Positions 24,723 through 38,300 of a stretch of DNA of 64,000 nt are shown piece after piece; the first letter of the stretch is position 1, and each line of letters starts with the position of its first letter. The stretch is from the NCBI GenBank assembly GCA_034509925.1, contig CM067526.1, positions 6,769,001-6,833,000 on the forward strand, given 5' to 3'. This DNA is from Hirudinaria manillensis (lineage: Eukaryota; Annelida; Clitellata; Hirudinida; Hirudinidae). The notes under the pieces were generated by a model. The model worked only from the letters and a program-made list of their open reading frames with translations, was not told the origin of the DNA and did not search any database. The position numbers and the translations under genes were made by a program.

Positions 24723-24755
24723 GGGTGGTTGGGTGGTTGGGTGGTTGGGTGTGGG
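24723..24755 (+). other. G-quadruplex motif
   Basis: Five GGG runs (24723, 24731, 24739, 24747 and 24753) spaced by TGGTT or a shorter loop meet the usual G3 quadruplex pattern on the plus strand. Confidence 0.7.
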
Positions 24756-24794
24756 TCTGAATGTTCGGTGAACATTTCTTTGACAAACATCCAA

Positions 24795-24960
24795 TATTGT
24801 ACATCCAGTGTAAACATGCTTTATTGCATTCATTGCAAACATATACTATTACACCCACTGTAAACATACACAAGTGTATTCACTGTAAACATGCACTATT
24901 GCACCTGTAGACATGCATTATTGCATCTACCGTAAACATACCTTTTTATATCAGCTGTAA
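24795..24960. repeat. Degenerate ~25-bp tandem repeat around TGTAAACAT
   Basis: CCACTGTAAACATNCACTATTGCA-like units recur about six times with divergence. Confidence 0.6.
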
Positions 24961-26076
24961 TGTCATGCGTCGTTTTATAAGATATTTAAAGAGTTATTTA
25001 CGAAACAATTTAAATTTAAAAGTAAATAGTAAAACTTCCGAAGAAAGATCGCAAGAGATTGAAATGAAATAAAAACAAAAAGAAGCGTCCAAGAAGAACA
25101 TTCATTGAGTACCAAAACGGGGACGTCATTGATGCTGAAGTCCAACATTAAAGTCGGATCTCGTAAGGGGGTGGTTTATGAGGCCCCAGGGTGATGTTTC
25201 GCACTTCGGACACACTTTCAACTACAACGACGATAGCAACATCGATGACGATAACAACAAGAGGCAACAACAACAACAACAACAACTCTCAATAACAACT
25301 ATAACAACACTAAACAACGTTCGAGACAGACGTTGGCACACATCAAGGATATTTCTGTCGGACGTTTTGAATCTTTTTGGCGTCTGGCAGTTGTCATTGG
25401 AAACGAGAATCGAACGATTGTGGCAGAAAAGCTTTGCTTTCTCTCGTGTGAAGACGTACATGTTTCAAAAGAGAAACTGATTGGTAGTTTAATAAATCTG
25501 AACAAAAAATGATATTTTGATATTATCACACTTGATAAAAAAGATAGGTAAAAGAAATAAAAGGGTGGATAAAAGTCGCGAGGGTGACGACGTGTGGACG
25601 AATGTTTATTCAAAGAATCTTCAACGGATGAGATGCAGTTTATTATTTAAAGAACAGATAATATTGGCGAAAAGAGAGAAAGCTGGCAAATAAATTATGA
25701 TAAATATTTGAATTTAAAATTATTAATTTTGAAATGAGAAATAATAAAAATATTGCACGAAACAAAAGCAAGAAACAGATTTCCAGAACCTTTTCAACTC
25801 GTTTTCATTAATTTCTCGGACCTGTTTTCTTTTCATGGATTGACCTACACTCGTGACAGGAATGTGGAATGTATATATTTTTGTTTGTTTTTTTTTCTTC
25901 TTAAGAAAATTGGGTTTTTTGTTTGTTCCGGACAATTGCTTGATTGGTTGTTTTTATAAAAGAAAATACAAAGAAAAGAGATTTACTCGCTAAATAGTTA
26001 AATCTCTCCCGAACGATATGGCGCTAATTTAGCAGGTGGATTAGGTGAAATACAAATTTTGAAATTCACCATGGAA

Positions 26077-26123
<47 letters not shown>

Positions 26124-26166
26124 TAATAATAATAATAATCATAATAACAATAATAATAACAATAAC
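26077..26166. repeat. (AAT)n array
   Basis: About 90 bp of AAT units with a few AAC and ATC variants. Confidence 0.95.
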
Positions 26167-27185
26167 AAGTCATAACAAGTAGATACCATGAAATTGTTAT
26201 CGAAATTCTGAATTCTTAAATAAACAGTATAATTCATAGGTTCACATCGCGAGAACAAGTCATACTTTAAACTCCCCAACACTTCCTTGGGAAAGATTTC
26301 CCCAATAAACATCTGTCAAGCGTCCCCCTTTTTTTTATTGGCTGCCTGAAATTAGGTCTTATTAATCACAGAGTTCCTTCTTGAAGCTTATTTCTTACAT
26401 GAACAGGAAATTATTGGGATAATCATTATTCTACATTTTCTTTGGCTTTTGCTTTTAAAAATGAAGACAAATTGTATACAAATAATAAATAACAATATTC
26501 TATTATTGATACTTAATGCTAAATATCTGATAAATATCTGATAAATATAATCACTTTCTATTTTTCAATGTGTTTGTTCATTGAATTTGACTTCTTAAAT
26601 TACATTGAACTTTTGGACTCATTTTGTGCTGCTTCTCCAAATTATGTCCTAAAAACGCTGAAGTTCTTTGTTGCAATAATATTGAATTAAATATTACAAG
26701 AACAGATAATTTCTTCATATTTCCATGGAATATGCGTCACAATTTTAAGACAAATGAAGGAAACAAAACGAAAAAAAAAGAAGAAAACTGAGTGGAAAAA
26801 CATAAATTAACTTCGATTCGTTTCAAGTCCCAGTTGTTCGTGACACTGTGAAATCCACAATAAAGCCTTTAATTGGTCGCAGTGGAAATCATGTGACCGG
26901 GAGTGAAGTGAAACCAACCAATCATGTGAATTGAAGCCAACCAGCCAACCAATCAGAGAGCAATTTAAACAAGGTCGTCGAGACGATTCAAGCAAGTGAC
27001 CTCTTAATGGTTCAAAATTGAATTTAAAAGCATTTCTTAAAAATTCGATTTTCGTTTATTATGGGTGATAATGTCATCAAAAGAAAGTTTAAAATGATTT
27101 TTAAAAAATCAGAAAATTCATTTAAGATCCAATTGCAAAAAATCTTTTGCTTCAAGACAAATTGCGTTTCTGTTGATGATAAGTA

Positions 27186-27450
27186 GTTAATGGTGATGAG
27201 TGGAAGATGGTGATGTCTTGAATATAAATGTTGCGGATGGTGACGATGATGAGTTGGTGATGATGATGATATTGATGGGTGATGATGAGTTGGTGATGAT
27301 GCGTGGGTGATGATGATGAGTTAGTGATGATGCGTGGATGGTGATGATGAGTTGGTGATGATGCGTGGATGGTGATGATGAGTTGGTGATGATGATGATC
27401 ATGCGTGGGTGGTGATGATGCGTGGGTTTTGATGATGAGTTGGTGCTGAT
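27186..27450. repeat. GATGATGAGTTGGTGATGAT-type minisatellite
   Basis: Variable-length units built from GATGAT, GAGTTG and GCGTGG repeat over about 260 bp. The histidine- and serine-rich minus-strand frame is a repeat artefact. Confidence 0.85.
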
Positions 27451-28368
27451 GTGTGTGTGATGGGTGTGACCACGCAGGAAACTACAAATTTTCGCTTGGT
27501 CGTTAATCTGCATTCTCCCGCCAGAAATTTATTTGGACAATGTAATCTCTACTGGCAGAATTTATTCCTCGTGTGAAAAGTGGTTGTTGAATCCTTTGCT
27601 TGGAAGTTGTTCGCTGATGGAGAGAAATTCATCACCTTCCAACGTGTACCAATAACGTGCGAGGCTAATTTTACTCTTTTAAGTGCGTCGTTACCATCGC
27701 CACAGCAATAATAATAATAATAATTATTATTATTATTGAAGAATTATTATTATTTTCCTTCTTCTTCGATATTATTATTATGATCATCATCATCGATATA
27801 ATTAAAATTATAAGAAAAATCATGACATATTTGTGACATTACTATTCTCCAGTTGCAAGATGGAGACAATCATCTATTTTCAGACGTCATGACTTCCAGA
27901 GCTAATAACGTATTCAATCCGTTTCACGTGAATTTTGCGATTTTATTTTTTAATTTGAAAATTAAGGTAAATAAATTTTGCTAATTAAGTAATAATTAAA
28001 TAAAAATCATTCTAAATTTATAACCATCATTTGGATGACTTTATATTTAATATTTAATATTTATTTCGTAGACTGAAATTTATAATTTCATGGAGTCTTC
28101 AATGGACAGCGCGTTGTTTTAATCGAGGTTAATATAATTTCTTTGGTCAAGCAGATGCTACGATAATAATCAGTGATATTAATCACATTATCATGAATAA
28201 ATAAAGCAAATTGACAAATAAAACAATGAAAAACAAAAGAATTCTTTCATCGCAAACGTTCTTTCAATCATCAGTTTCTCATGTTTTCCTCACAGAAAAA
28301 GATTTTTGGACAATTCGTTAGAAATAAAACGCTTCTATTTTCCGCTCGAGTTCTGCTGATAATAAAAA

Positions 28369-28570
28369 CTTGTCTTGTTATAATAGGCTTGTGATGATAA
28401 TATAATTTGCCTTATTATAATAGTGGTGATAATAATAAGCTGCTTTGTTATAATAGGCTTGTGATGATAATATAATTTGCCTTATTATAATAGTGGTGAT
28501 AATAATAAGCTGCTTTGTTATAATAGGCTTGTGGTGATAATAATAATAATTTGTCTTGTTATAATATCTG
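28369..28570. repeat. 70-bp tandem repeat
   Basis: A unit beginning GTTATAATAGGCTTGTGATG is repeated almost perfectly twice and partly a third time. Confidence 0.85.
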
Positions 28571-29841
28571 AGTATGATAATAATAAGCTCACGATCGTAA
28601 TAGGTTGTTTATAATATTATGTTTAAGCTAACGATTGTACTAGGCTGGTGATAAGAATATTATGTTGATGATAAAAATGCTGATAAAAAAAATTACTGAC
28701 TGATAAACCCAAGTTGTCAAATAAGGTTCATCCTCAGCTCTTGTTACTCATGGTTGAATCCCTTTAAAGAATTTCAATTCTTCACTTCCACGCATTCTTA
28801 CGATGATCAAAGCTATTTCTCAGAATGGAGTTTGTAAATATTTTTTAAAGCATTTTAAAATATGATTTAAATTGTAAATTGTTTAAGAGCTTTAGTGCAA
28901 CTAAAAAGATTTATATATTATATTATTTAATCATTTAAGAGATTTGAATTATTTGTCGAAATAACATGAAATAAAGCGAGGATTAAATTTAGCGCGAGAT
29001 GAAAACGAAACATCTGCCAAAATTTCCAGGATTTGAGAAGCATTTGAATGGAGAAGGTTGGAAATTGTTGGAAATAATTGCTTTGCAACTTTCGTTAAAT
29101 TGCATTTTCTGCCTCCAAGTATAAAACTACTTTCTCAAGAAAATGTTAAAAATCAAGACATCGAAAAATTGAAGCAAATCTCTGACGTAAAAGTTGAAGC
29201 GAAACGTTTTACTAAAGTAATAAAATTATTGCATATGTTATTATTATTGCTATTGCTAGTGTTATTATTCTTACTTTAAATTATTATTATAGTTATTACA
29301 TAGATTGTTGCATCCTAAACTTGTAATGTTTGCAAAACATAAATATGACTAATTTTCAATCCACGAAATTGAAATGTTCCTTGCTTCCAGAAAACTCTCC
29401 GCGAGAGGATTGAAATAAACTGCTTCCTTCATTCAAATTTATGTCTTTCTATGCAAATTTCTTCATTTTTATTCAAAAGAATTTTTTTGTTTTACATTGA
29501 ATAACGCAAAAAGCGAAAACTTCAGAAGAAGGTGTTCGAAAATAAAATATAAAAAATAAAATACAATAAAAATAAATTCAATTCGATTTTGAATGAAGCG
29601 CTATAAAACTGGATTGATTTTGGAAAAGCCAAAAAAAAGGAAAAAGAGGGAAATTTAGAATTGCTTCCCAAACACCCAGAAATCTGAAGTTAGAATCAAT
29701 TCCTTGTTTTGTCTCAACTTGGGGAATCCGAAACTCAATGTTTGCGCTATAAAATGGTGATCTTAATGGCTTCCTATGCAAGGAGTGATCGCTTTTATTG
29801 TTTTACAAATACTTCATTATTTCCTGTCGTCGTCGTCGTCG

Positions 29842-29873
<32 letters not shown>

Positions 29874-30570
29874 ACAACCCGTTGATTAATTTAATCTCCA
29901 GAATGAGGTTTTCCCAAATTGAGGGAATAAAATTTCATGGGATCGTCAAACTGGTCACAAATAGGTGAATTGCTTAACAAATGCATTGAATTGCAAGTGA
30001 ATTGGTCAAACGCATTCAAGTTGCCTTTCAAAATGTCCGACTTCTGATTCAAAGCCATAAAATTATTCCAAGATTCATTTTATGAAAGCTAATACAGAAA
30101 TTGAAATATCAGTAATTGAAAAGTCATTAAGCAGGAGTGTTTCAGGAGCACGCAAAGTTTTATTTCTCAACACCAGGTGGTGCTCACAACCTTTTGCTAA
30201 TTAAATTTTTTTTTTATTACTCTGAAAAATATCGAACAAATATTTTCAGAAGTGTTTATAATATTTATTTAAATTTGTTCTTCAAGAATAACTCCAATTA
30301 TAGACGATTTACTTATAATTAAACATTTAATTATAATAAATTTAATTAAATTCATAAAGAAAACAATTCACACAAAAAAACGACGACCAGCGATGCATGA
30401 ATTCACCTTTCAACCCTAATAAACAAAATTCTTTCCACGATTTTGTTGGCTTTCGAATTCTGTCTGACATTTCAAAAGTACGTCACAACAAGTTCATCGG
30501 CAAATAATTCGATGAGTTGCGATGATGTCGATCATGCAAAGTTCAATCAAAACCGGTCAATCATGTGTCA

Positions 30571-30660
30571 ACCAACCAACCAATCAACCAACCAACAACC
30601 AATCAATCAACCAACCATTCAACTAAGCATACCATCAATCAATCAATCATGCAGCCAATC
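30571..30660. repeat. (CAAC/CAAT)n array
   Basis: CAACCAACCAATCAAT-type units. The NQPT-rich plus-strand frame through it is not credible. Confidence 0.85.
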
Positions 30661-31091
30661 AATTTATGAGGTTCATCGATGTAAAAGAAACAACGTTAAA
30701 TGAAACCGGAACCAAGAACCGTGATTCTATTATGGAGGACCATTTTGAATCGAATTCGTGACCTTTAATACATCCCCACCCTTGAACTCTGCACTGAATG
30801 ACCTCCAAAACCTCTTTTTCCAAGCCATTAATCAATATCACCTATTTCTGCTTCGAGGACTTTTTACTAACAGTTAATCTCCTTCTTGAATTATGAATAA
30901 ACACAATTTAATATGAAAATATATTTAATATGAAATATTAATATGAAAATATATTTATATGCGAACGTCCATAATTTCGATGGTTGAAAAAGAATTTTAT
31001 CGGAGTTTGTTAATAATTTGTTTAAAAGCAAATATTAATTTAGAGATCACATAACTTCTCATTTAAACTCCTTAGACATCTTTCTATAGAT

Positions 31092-31190
31092 AGATGGACG
31101 GACCGACCGACCGACCGACCGACCGATGGACGGACGGATGGACGGACGGACGGACGGATGGATGGATGGATGGATGGATGGATGGATGGT
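31092..31190. repeat. (GGAC/GACC/GGAT)n array
   Basis: Successive GACC, GGAC and GGAT tetranucleotide blocks. It is CpG-rich. Confidence 0.92.
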
Positions 31191-32825
31191 GGATGCTTGG
31201 CCTAATTTACTTCCAATTTTAATTACTGACGATTCGAACAAATTAAATTGTAATTGTTTATTATATAATAATATAATTGGTAATTATTAATAATTTTGAT
31301 TAATGATTAATTTATAGTGACTTCTCGCTTTGCTCGTTAATATGTAAGAACGCTTTCAACGTATGCAGAACTCGTTTATTCGTAATATTTTGTTTATTTA
31401 TATTTTAACCAGGTGACTTTTTAAATGTTGAAATAATATAAAATAGTATAAAATAGTATTAATAGAAATGGTCATTTTATAGACTTTATAATAGCCTTTT
31501 CAACTAATATCAGCGATTTGAGTTATCATCGAATGTTATCGATGATTTATCAGGATTTCTTCCTTCAAAATATTAATGATAATATGAGATATTCTGTAAT
31601 AATATATGTTAAATGTTCTTGGATTTCACTTTTATTGTTCAATTTGGTTTTCAAGAATTGATATTAATTAAAATCTAAAACACATATTTGCAAACGACAG
31701 GTTTTAATATCAAACACGAAGGTGCGTACAATTTAGGGATTGAAATTGTTCCGTGCCAGGTTAAATATTAAATATTAAATGTTAAATGTTATTTAATTTG
31801 TTTAATTAGTTGTTTAATCCAAAGAAAAACAATAAAACATTTTTTTATAACATTTTATAATGTAATAGAGAAAAATAAGGTCGAATTAGATCAGTTGAAT
31901 TGACGTAAAAAATAATTTGAAATGAAACTTGAGAGTGTCTTCCAAGACGTTTTTATGACAATTTCTCACGTAATTACTCGTGACACGGTATTTACAAAAT
32001 CTTTATTTTCTTGAAATTTATAATTAACTTATAATAATCTATAATTAAGTTATAATAATTTATGATTATAAATGCAATTAATAATAAAATTGAAATTTTA
32101 ATTTCGCATATTTTCTTTGAAAACAAATATTCTCGAGTCATATTTCGTTCGAAAACTTGTCATTAGAAAAAAAAAAAATAAACATTTTAATGAATTAATT
32201 AAAATTTATGATTTGTTCATAAAATACTCATTAATTACAAAAAGTTATTAAATATATTATAAATAATATAATAATGACCACAGGAAGTTTCGTTCAACGG
32301 AAAAAATGGATCTCACAATTAGACTAAAATAAATTATGGCTGAATAATAATGATGTTATTATTATTATTATTGTTATTATTATTAATTTTTTAATGTGAC
32401 GCTACGATTGAATTACAACATTATAAATTAATTTTTAATCTACAAAATAAATTTCAATTATTTAATGAATAATATTACTAATAATAATAATAAATTATAA
32501 ATAATAAATTATAAAAATTACAAACTTATAATTACAATTATATACTTTAATTTCATTCATTTTTAATCACTCCAGTAATTAGAAAGTATTTCTACGCTAA
32601 CGATGAGGATATTAATTTAATAATATTTACTTAAATTTATTATTTTAATATTTAAAATTAGTTATTTTAAAATAACGTAATAAACCGAGAAGGTTTGAAA
32701 TTATTTTGTATCCATGACTTAGATTTGTTTGTGGAATTCTACGGCATATTATTATTTCAATTATTATTTAGTAGTTTCGTAAACTTTCGACACAAATTGG
32801 CATTTTTATATTCACATATTATTTT

Positions 32826-32990
32826 AAATATATATTATTTCAATTATATATTATTTCAATTATATATTATTTCAATTATATATTATTTCAATTATATATT
32901 GTTTCAATTATATATTATTTCAATTATATATTATTTCATTGCATATTATTTCAATTATATATTATTTCATTTGCATATTATTTCAATTAA
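32826..32990. repeat. 16-bp minisatellite (TATATTATTTCAATTA)
   Basis: About ten units. The plus-strand YYFNYILFQLYIIS frame is a periodic artefact of the 16-mer. Confidence 0.92.
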
Positions 32991-33556
32991 ATTAACAAAC
33001 GCTAATTACTTTGTTTTAAAATATTCCATTGAAACCCAATTCTACTCTCTTTAAGCATTCACTTTTCACATCGTCAATGAATTGAAGAATTAAAATTAAT
33101 AAAAATTATATCTAATTAATTAATTAAATCTAATTAATTCCATTCGTCTTCGTCATCTTCATCTTTAAACATGGCGTCTTGTGAAATAATTACGCCGCCC
33201 GACTACCTTTCATCTGGGTGTCTGTTAATAAATAATGACGTCATCATTGTCGTGATCACGTGACAGCGTGGAGCTGGAGGGGTTAGCATCAGTGGTGTTT
33301 ATTGCATTCTTACATTAATAAAAATACCTTTAATAATGATAATAATAGTAATAATAATAAAAATAATAATAATAATAATAGTAATATTAATAATATAAAT
33401 AATGATATTTGCAATAACCTTAATTAGACATACTTAAGCAAAACTGGCTACAAATATCAAATATGAAGCATTTCCTTGGCAGAGTTTTTCGTGCTCTTTC
33501 CCAGTCACCCACATCCGGAATTTAATGCGATGATTTGGGTGCAATCCTCTCCTCCA

Positions 33557-33570
33557 GTTACCATGACAAC
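33557..33570. promoter_or_regulatory. Perfect X-box (RFX site), GTTACCATGACAAC
   Basis: Matches RYYNYYATRRNRAC at every position. No gene start is recognised nearby. Confidence 0.45.
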
Positions 33571-33754
33571 AGGGTGTATTAATTCCTGCAGGGCTATTTA
33601 TAAATTCCATCATCATCATCATCGAGGTCGCCATCATCATCATCATCACGGAAGAAAAAAGTTGTTCTCGGAATATTTGAGCAGATCCATCCACAGATGT
33701 CGTTTTTCAAGCACAGTGACATAAATTTGATTTCTCCATTCATGGAATGCAGAA

Positions 33755-33785
<31 letters not shown>

Positions 33786-34111
33786 CAGAGGAAGAAGCAG
33801 ACGAGAAATTGTATTTTTTTTTTCAAAACGCAGTGATATTGAAGCAGACATCCTCCAATTATTCATTCGTCTTTGAAGGAAACCTGGAGTCTTCCAGTGG
33901 AGTCTTCAGACGTTGATCCTCCTTGAATGCAAGAAAAATGGCGGACGTGAATGGTCGGGTGATGATGACGATAGAAGAAATGGTCGACCTACCGTTGTAG
34001 ATTTGTTTTGCTGCTTTGTAATGGTTTAAACAAGCCCTTAAAAGGGGCATCAAGCATTAACAAATCCACCTACTCGGAGCTTATTACATCCGTTTTATTT
34101 GCAACAGCAAT

Positions 34112-34414
34112 AGCAACATGCTATAACAATTTACAACAACAACAACAACAACATCCTAAGCACCACCATCAACAACGGCAACAACAACAGCAACATGCTA
34201 TAACAATTTACAACAACAACAACAACAACATCCTAAGCACCACCATCAACAACGGCAACAACAACAGCAACATGCTATAACAATTTACAACAACAACAAC
34301 AACAACATCCTAAGCACCACCATCAACAACGGCAACAGCAATAGCAGCATTCTATAACAATTTACAACAACAACAACAACATCCTAAGCACCACCATCAA
34401 CAACGACAACAACA
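34112..34414. repeat. 77-bp minisatellite, about four units
   Basis: Units start with AGCAACATGCTATAACAATT at 34112, 34189, 34266 and (diverged) 34343, a constant 77-bp period. Each contains a CAACAA run, CATCCTAAGCACCACCATC and CAACAACGGCAACAAC. Because 77 is not a multiple of three, the reading frame rotates from unit to unit, which argues against a coding role. Confidence 0.95.
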
Positions 34415-34689
34415 ACTTTCATCCAGTAATTCCTGATAAAAAGCAAAACAATCATTCATCAAGTCGTCCCGTGAAACGAATTTCCGTAATTCATCAAAAT
34501 TAATGACTATGATGATAATGATGACGATGACGACGACGACGACGATGATAATAATGATGACTACGGTGATGACGACGACGATAAAGGATGAAATAGTGTC
34601 GTAATGATCTCAACCCATCCAGTCCTTCTCCTCATCATCTGCGCCGCAAAACTAATTTGCGCGTCAAAAGAGCATTACGAGAGCCATGC

Positions 34690-34905
34690 ACTCCCTCAGG
34701 AGGAACGTGAATGAATGCATGGAATGATGAATGCATTCAATCGTGAATTCTTGAATTAACATTGGGTTCATGGATGCATTCCATCGTGAATGAAACGTCT
34801 TCGTCGTCACCATGCATGCTTGAATGAATGAATGAATGAATGCATGCATGAATTCATAGATTCGTGGATGCATGCAATCGCGGATGAATGGATGCATGGA
34901 TGAGC
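34690..34905. repeat. ATGCATG/GAATGAATG-rich tract
   Basis: Imperfect GAAT and ATGCATG motifs over about 215 bp, with a self-complementary tendency. Confidence 0.6.
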
Positions 34906-35300
34906 TTGATCACGTGGTCCTGTTCAATTCGCCCATTTAATGTGAGAATATCTTTCTTTGTGGTTCCTTCCTTGTTCTTCACTTATTTGTCTTTCGATCA
35001 TCGGTACCCTTGTTGTCGGTTCTCTGATTTAACAAGAAATAATGAATAATATTTACAATAATAATGGCGTATGTCCTAACAGGGCTTCCTCCATTTTTTT
35101 CGAAAATACTCCGAGATTCTCTTGTACTAAATGATGATGCCAAGAATTCCGACGAAAATATAATATATTTATTCAGTATTTTAATATTTTGTTCTCACGA
35201 TTCCCACTGACAAATGACACTTAACGACATGAAATCACTCTTCTCAGATAAAAAAGGAAGAACAAATTCAAAGCCATCGTCCTGCGAATAACAGCCTCGA

Positions 35301-38300
35301 ATGAACATCTCATCATCCGAGTTTCTGTCAACAACATCGGATCGAATGGAGACTGGAATCATCACGAACACCTCTCTTTCGAACAACAACAACAACAACA
35401 ATGACAGCAACGACAACAACACCACTACGATGCCAGACCATCTTCTGATTGAACGAACGACCAGTACGGCGATGAAATGCCTCCTTTTTCTCGTCTGGTT
35501 CTTGCCGCTCCTGTCCACCATAATGACCAGCATGTTCATCCTGAAACTCAAGAAGACGACACCTTTTGCCATTTCTCTATCGCTTCTCCACTCGACGTCT
35601 GCTCTCACCATTACCGCCATGGCCTGCTACTTTTCACTTCAAGGTTCTGCGTTTCGATTTAATTCACTTGAATTTCTTTTTAATTGTTTAATTTAAATTA
35701 ATTAAAAATTTTTAAAAATTGCTTAAAACCAACTCTTATCGACTTCAATCACGGAACTTGTTTAACTCGAGGTGACAACTGGTCACGTGACGTCCTGATT
35801 GTTGTCATCTGCGCAAAGAACTGCAGGGGTTTGAAAAGCGATGCTTAAATTTAACTTTTAATTTTTTTAAAAATTAGATTTTGTAATATTTAACATTTAT
35901 TAATTTTATGATATTTTATTTGACTTATTCAATTTATTTAATCTATTCATTTAATATAGTAATAGTAAATCGACTAATTAATTTATTATTAATTTATTTA
36001 TTTACTGTTCAAAATATTATCATCTAAGATGGTGACAGAATAATTTAAATGCTTTTGATTCAAAAAACCTTTTTATCGCGAACCTCCACGAAGGGTGTTC
36101 AGATATTTTTGCAATAAAATATGAAATTATTTCTTTGTGTGCGAGTTAATGGCTTCAAGTTAATGCTGGGTGTGTCATTATTATTGTTTATTTAATTAAT
36201 ATAAATTTAATAATAATATTAATATAATTCTTAAATTAAAATATAAATGGCGAGTGGGAAGGGTCAAATGTTGTGGCTTGCTACTAATTCGGTTTTTTCT
36301 GGTGTTTTTCTTTGAAAAAACTCGATAAAAGTTATATTGTTTGACTCGTCGTCGTTTTTCGCTTCTTGCCGGTGCTTAAATTTTCGAGACAAGTGTTTGT
36401 TTTGCATGGCCTTCGTTTGTTCCATTGTTTAGTACTCACGACACTCCCCTGTAAAATGTCACGAAAGAACGTAAAATGCGAGGAATTCGGCGTAGACATT
36501 TCAGAGAGCGACATTCACTCTGGGTACAGGATCCCCAGCAAAAGTGGACCTCGTCCAATAGTTGTCACCTTCGCTTCAAAGATGGTCAGAGACAGAGTAC
36601 TTGCTCTGAGAAAATCCCTGCACAAAGACAAATCGTCAAAGATTTACATCAACGAGCACTTAACCAAGTCAAACTCAGAGATCTTTGCCAAAGCCAGGAG
36701 ACTTGTAAAGGATAAAAAGTTATCATCGACATGGACATGGAGTGGTCAAGTTTATTTCAAGAGAAGTGAAAACTCGGGGCCAACTCGAGTTCACAACCTC
36801 ATGGATTTGGAGAAATACTAACCTCATCTAGTCGATGTCTGTGGTTTATTTTTCTTTTCCTCTCATCTTGGGGTTTTTGTTTCTAGAAGATTTATTTTCA
36901 GTTTCATTCGTCTCCATTATTAACCCCGGCAATTTAGACTATGTTTCAACAGTTTTGGATGATATAAGTCTTATAATGCATTCTTTGTCTGGAAAGACTG
37001 TAGATTCATCAACAAGTACCAAGAAAGTATGAAAAATGGCGGATTTTGATTTTTCTTCATCTGACCCGGATGCATACTTGCCGGAGTTTTACGAGGTTTC
37101 AAATTATGTCACAACCAAAGATATGGCCCAATTATGTAAATCAGACTTTTCTTTGATGCATATAAACTGCAGAAGCATCTCAAATAAACTCCAGGAAGTG
37201 GAACTGTTGTTGTCTTCTTGTCATGCAGAGATCCTGGGTGTCAGTGAAACATGGCTGAAAGACAGTGATCCTGCACCTGCTATTAATGGTTACAGATTTG
37301 TTTCGAAAAACAGGGAACGGAGCCTAGGAGGAGGCGTTGGCTTTTTTCTCCAAGACAACATCAAATTTAATCTCATTGACACGAGTGACTGGAAATTTGA
37401 AAGTTTTGAATATCTTCTAATTTCAATCAGCCAACGCAGAGGAGAGAACATTGTTGTAGCCATTATCTATCGCCCACCTGGAAACAGCTTAAAATTTTTT
37501 AACAAAGAATTTTCAGAATTCCTTTCTTACACGATCAAAGACAACAGAAAGGCAATAATAATGGGCGACTTTAACATTAACCTATTAGCAATTGAAAGCA
37601 GTCAACCCACCAATGAATTTTTAAACATCCTCCACTCTTTTCTCATGATGCCTGCATTCCTCAAACCCACAAGAATTGGACCCTCATCTGCCACTCTCAT
37701 AGACAATATCTTCACAAATATCTCCCTCAGCAAATGCTTTCCCAAAATAGTTATTGATGACATTTCGGATCACCTCCCTCTCTATATCAATATTAAACTG
37801 CATGAGATTGTAAAAATAGTGGAGCTCCCAATGCTGCGCAGAAGACAGGATAAACAAGCTAAACTGAAATTTAAAGAAAGCTTGACTGCGGAGGATTGGT
37901 CCGATGTGACCATAGAGTGTGAATCCCAAAATATATCTCACGCCTATCAACTTTTTATATCGAAATATCAAAATCTATATAATCATTGTTTTCCCTTGGA
38001 AATCGTCGGCTCCCGATCGGGAATGAAAAGACAGGAATGGATGACCCCTGCTCTCCTAAAATCTTGTAAAGTAAAAAGAAATCTGTACAAGACATATCTA
38101 AAGAATCCAACTCCAGAAAATAAAATCAAATTCTCAAATTACAGAAACAAATTCAAAACTATCAAGCAGGCCATAATTCGTCAACACTTCTCATCAAGAT
38201 TCCAGAGTCATCAAGGAAATCCAAAGGGTACTTGGAATATCATAAAAAGTATTTTGTCTAGAGGGAGCAAACCAGCTGTAGCTCCCGACATATTTTACTC

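Larger units (their letters stand above)
21311..35300. other. 14 kb gene desert dominated by microsatellites
   Basis: I see no convincing coding exon. Listed separately are the larger arrays, a SINE fragment, a G-quadruplex motif and minisatellites. ATC/GTC trinucleotide arrays recur (21650-21750, 22640-22735, 24290-24350, 29827-29870, 33608-33650, 34505-34590), as do AAT arrays (21340-21365, 23755-23785, 26077-26166). Long homopolymeric reading frames (Ser, Asp, Leu, His, Gln, Asn) come from these arrays. Confidence 0.5.

Noticed and set aside
34112..34414. CRISPR-like regular repeats
   Set aside because: The 77-bp units are directly adjacent with no spacers, and the genome is eukaryotic.
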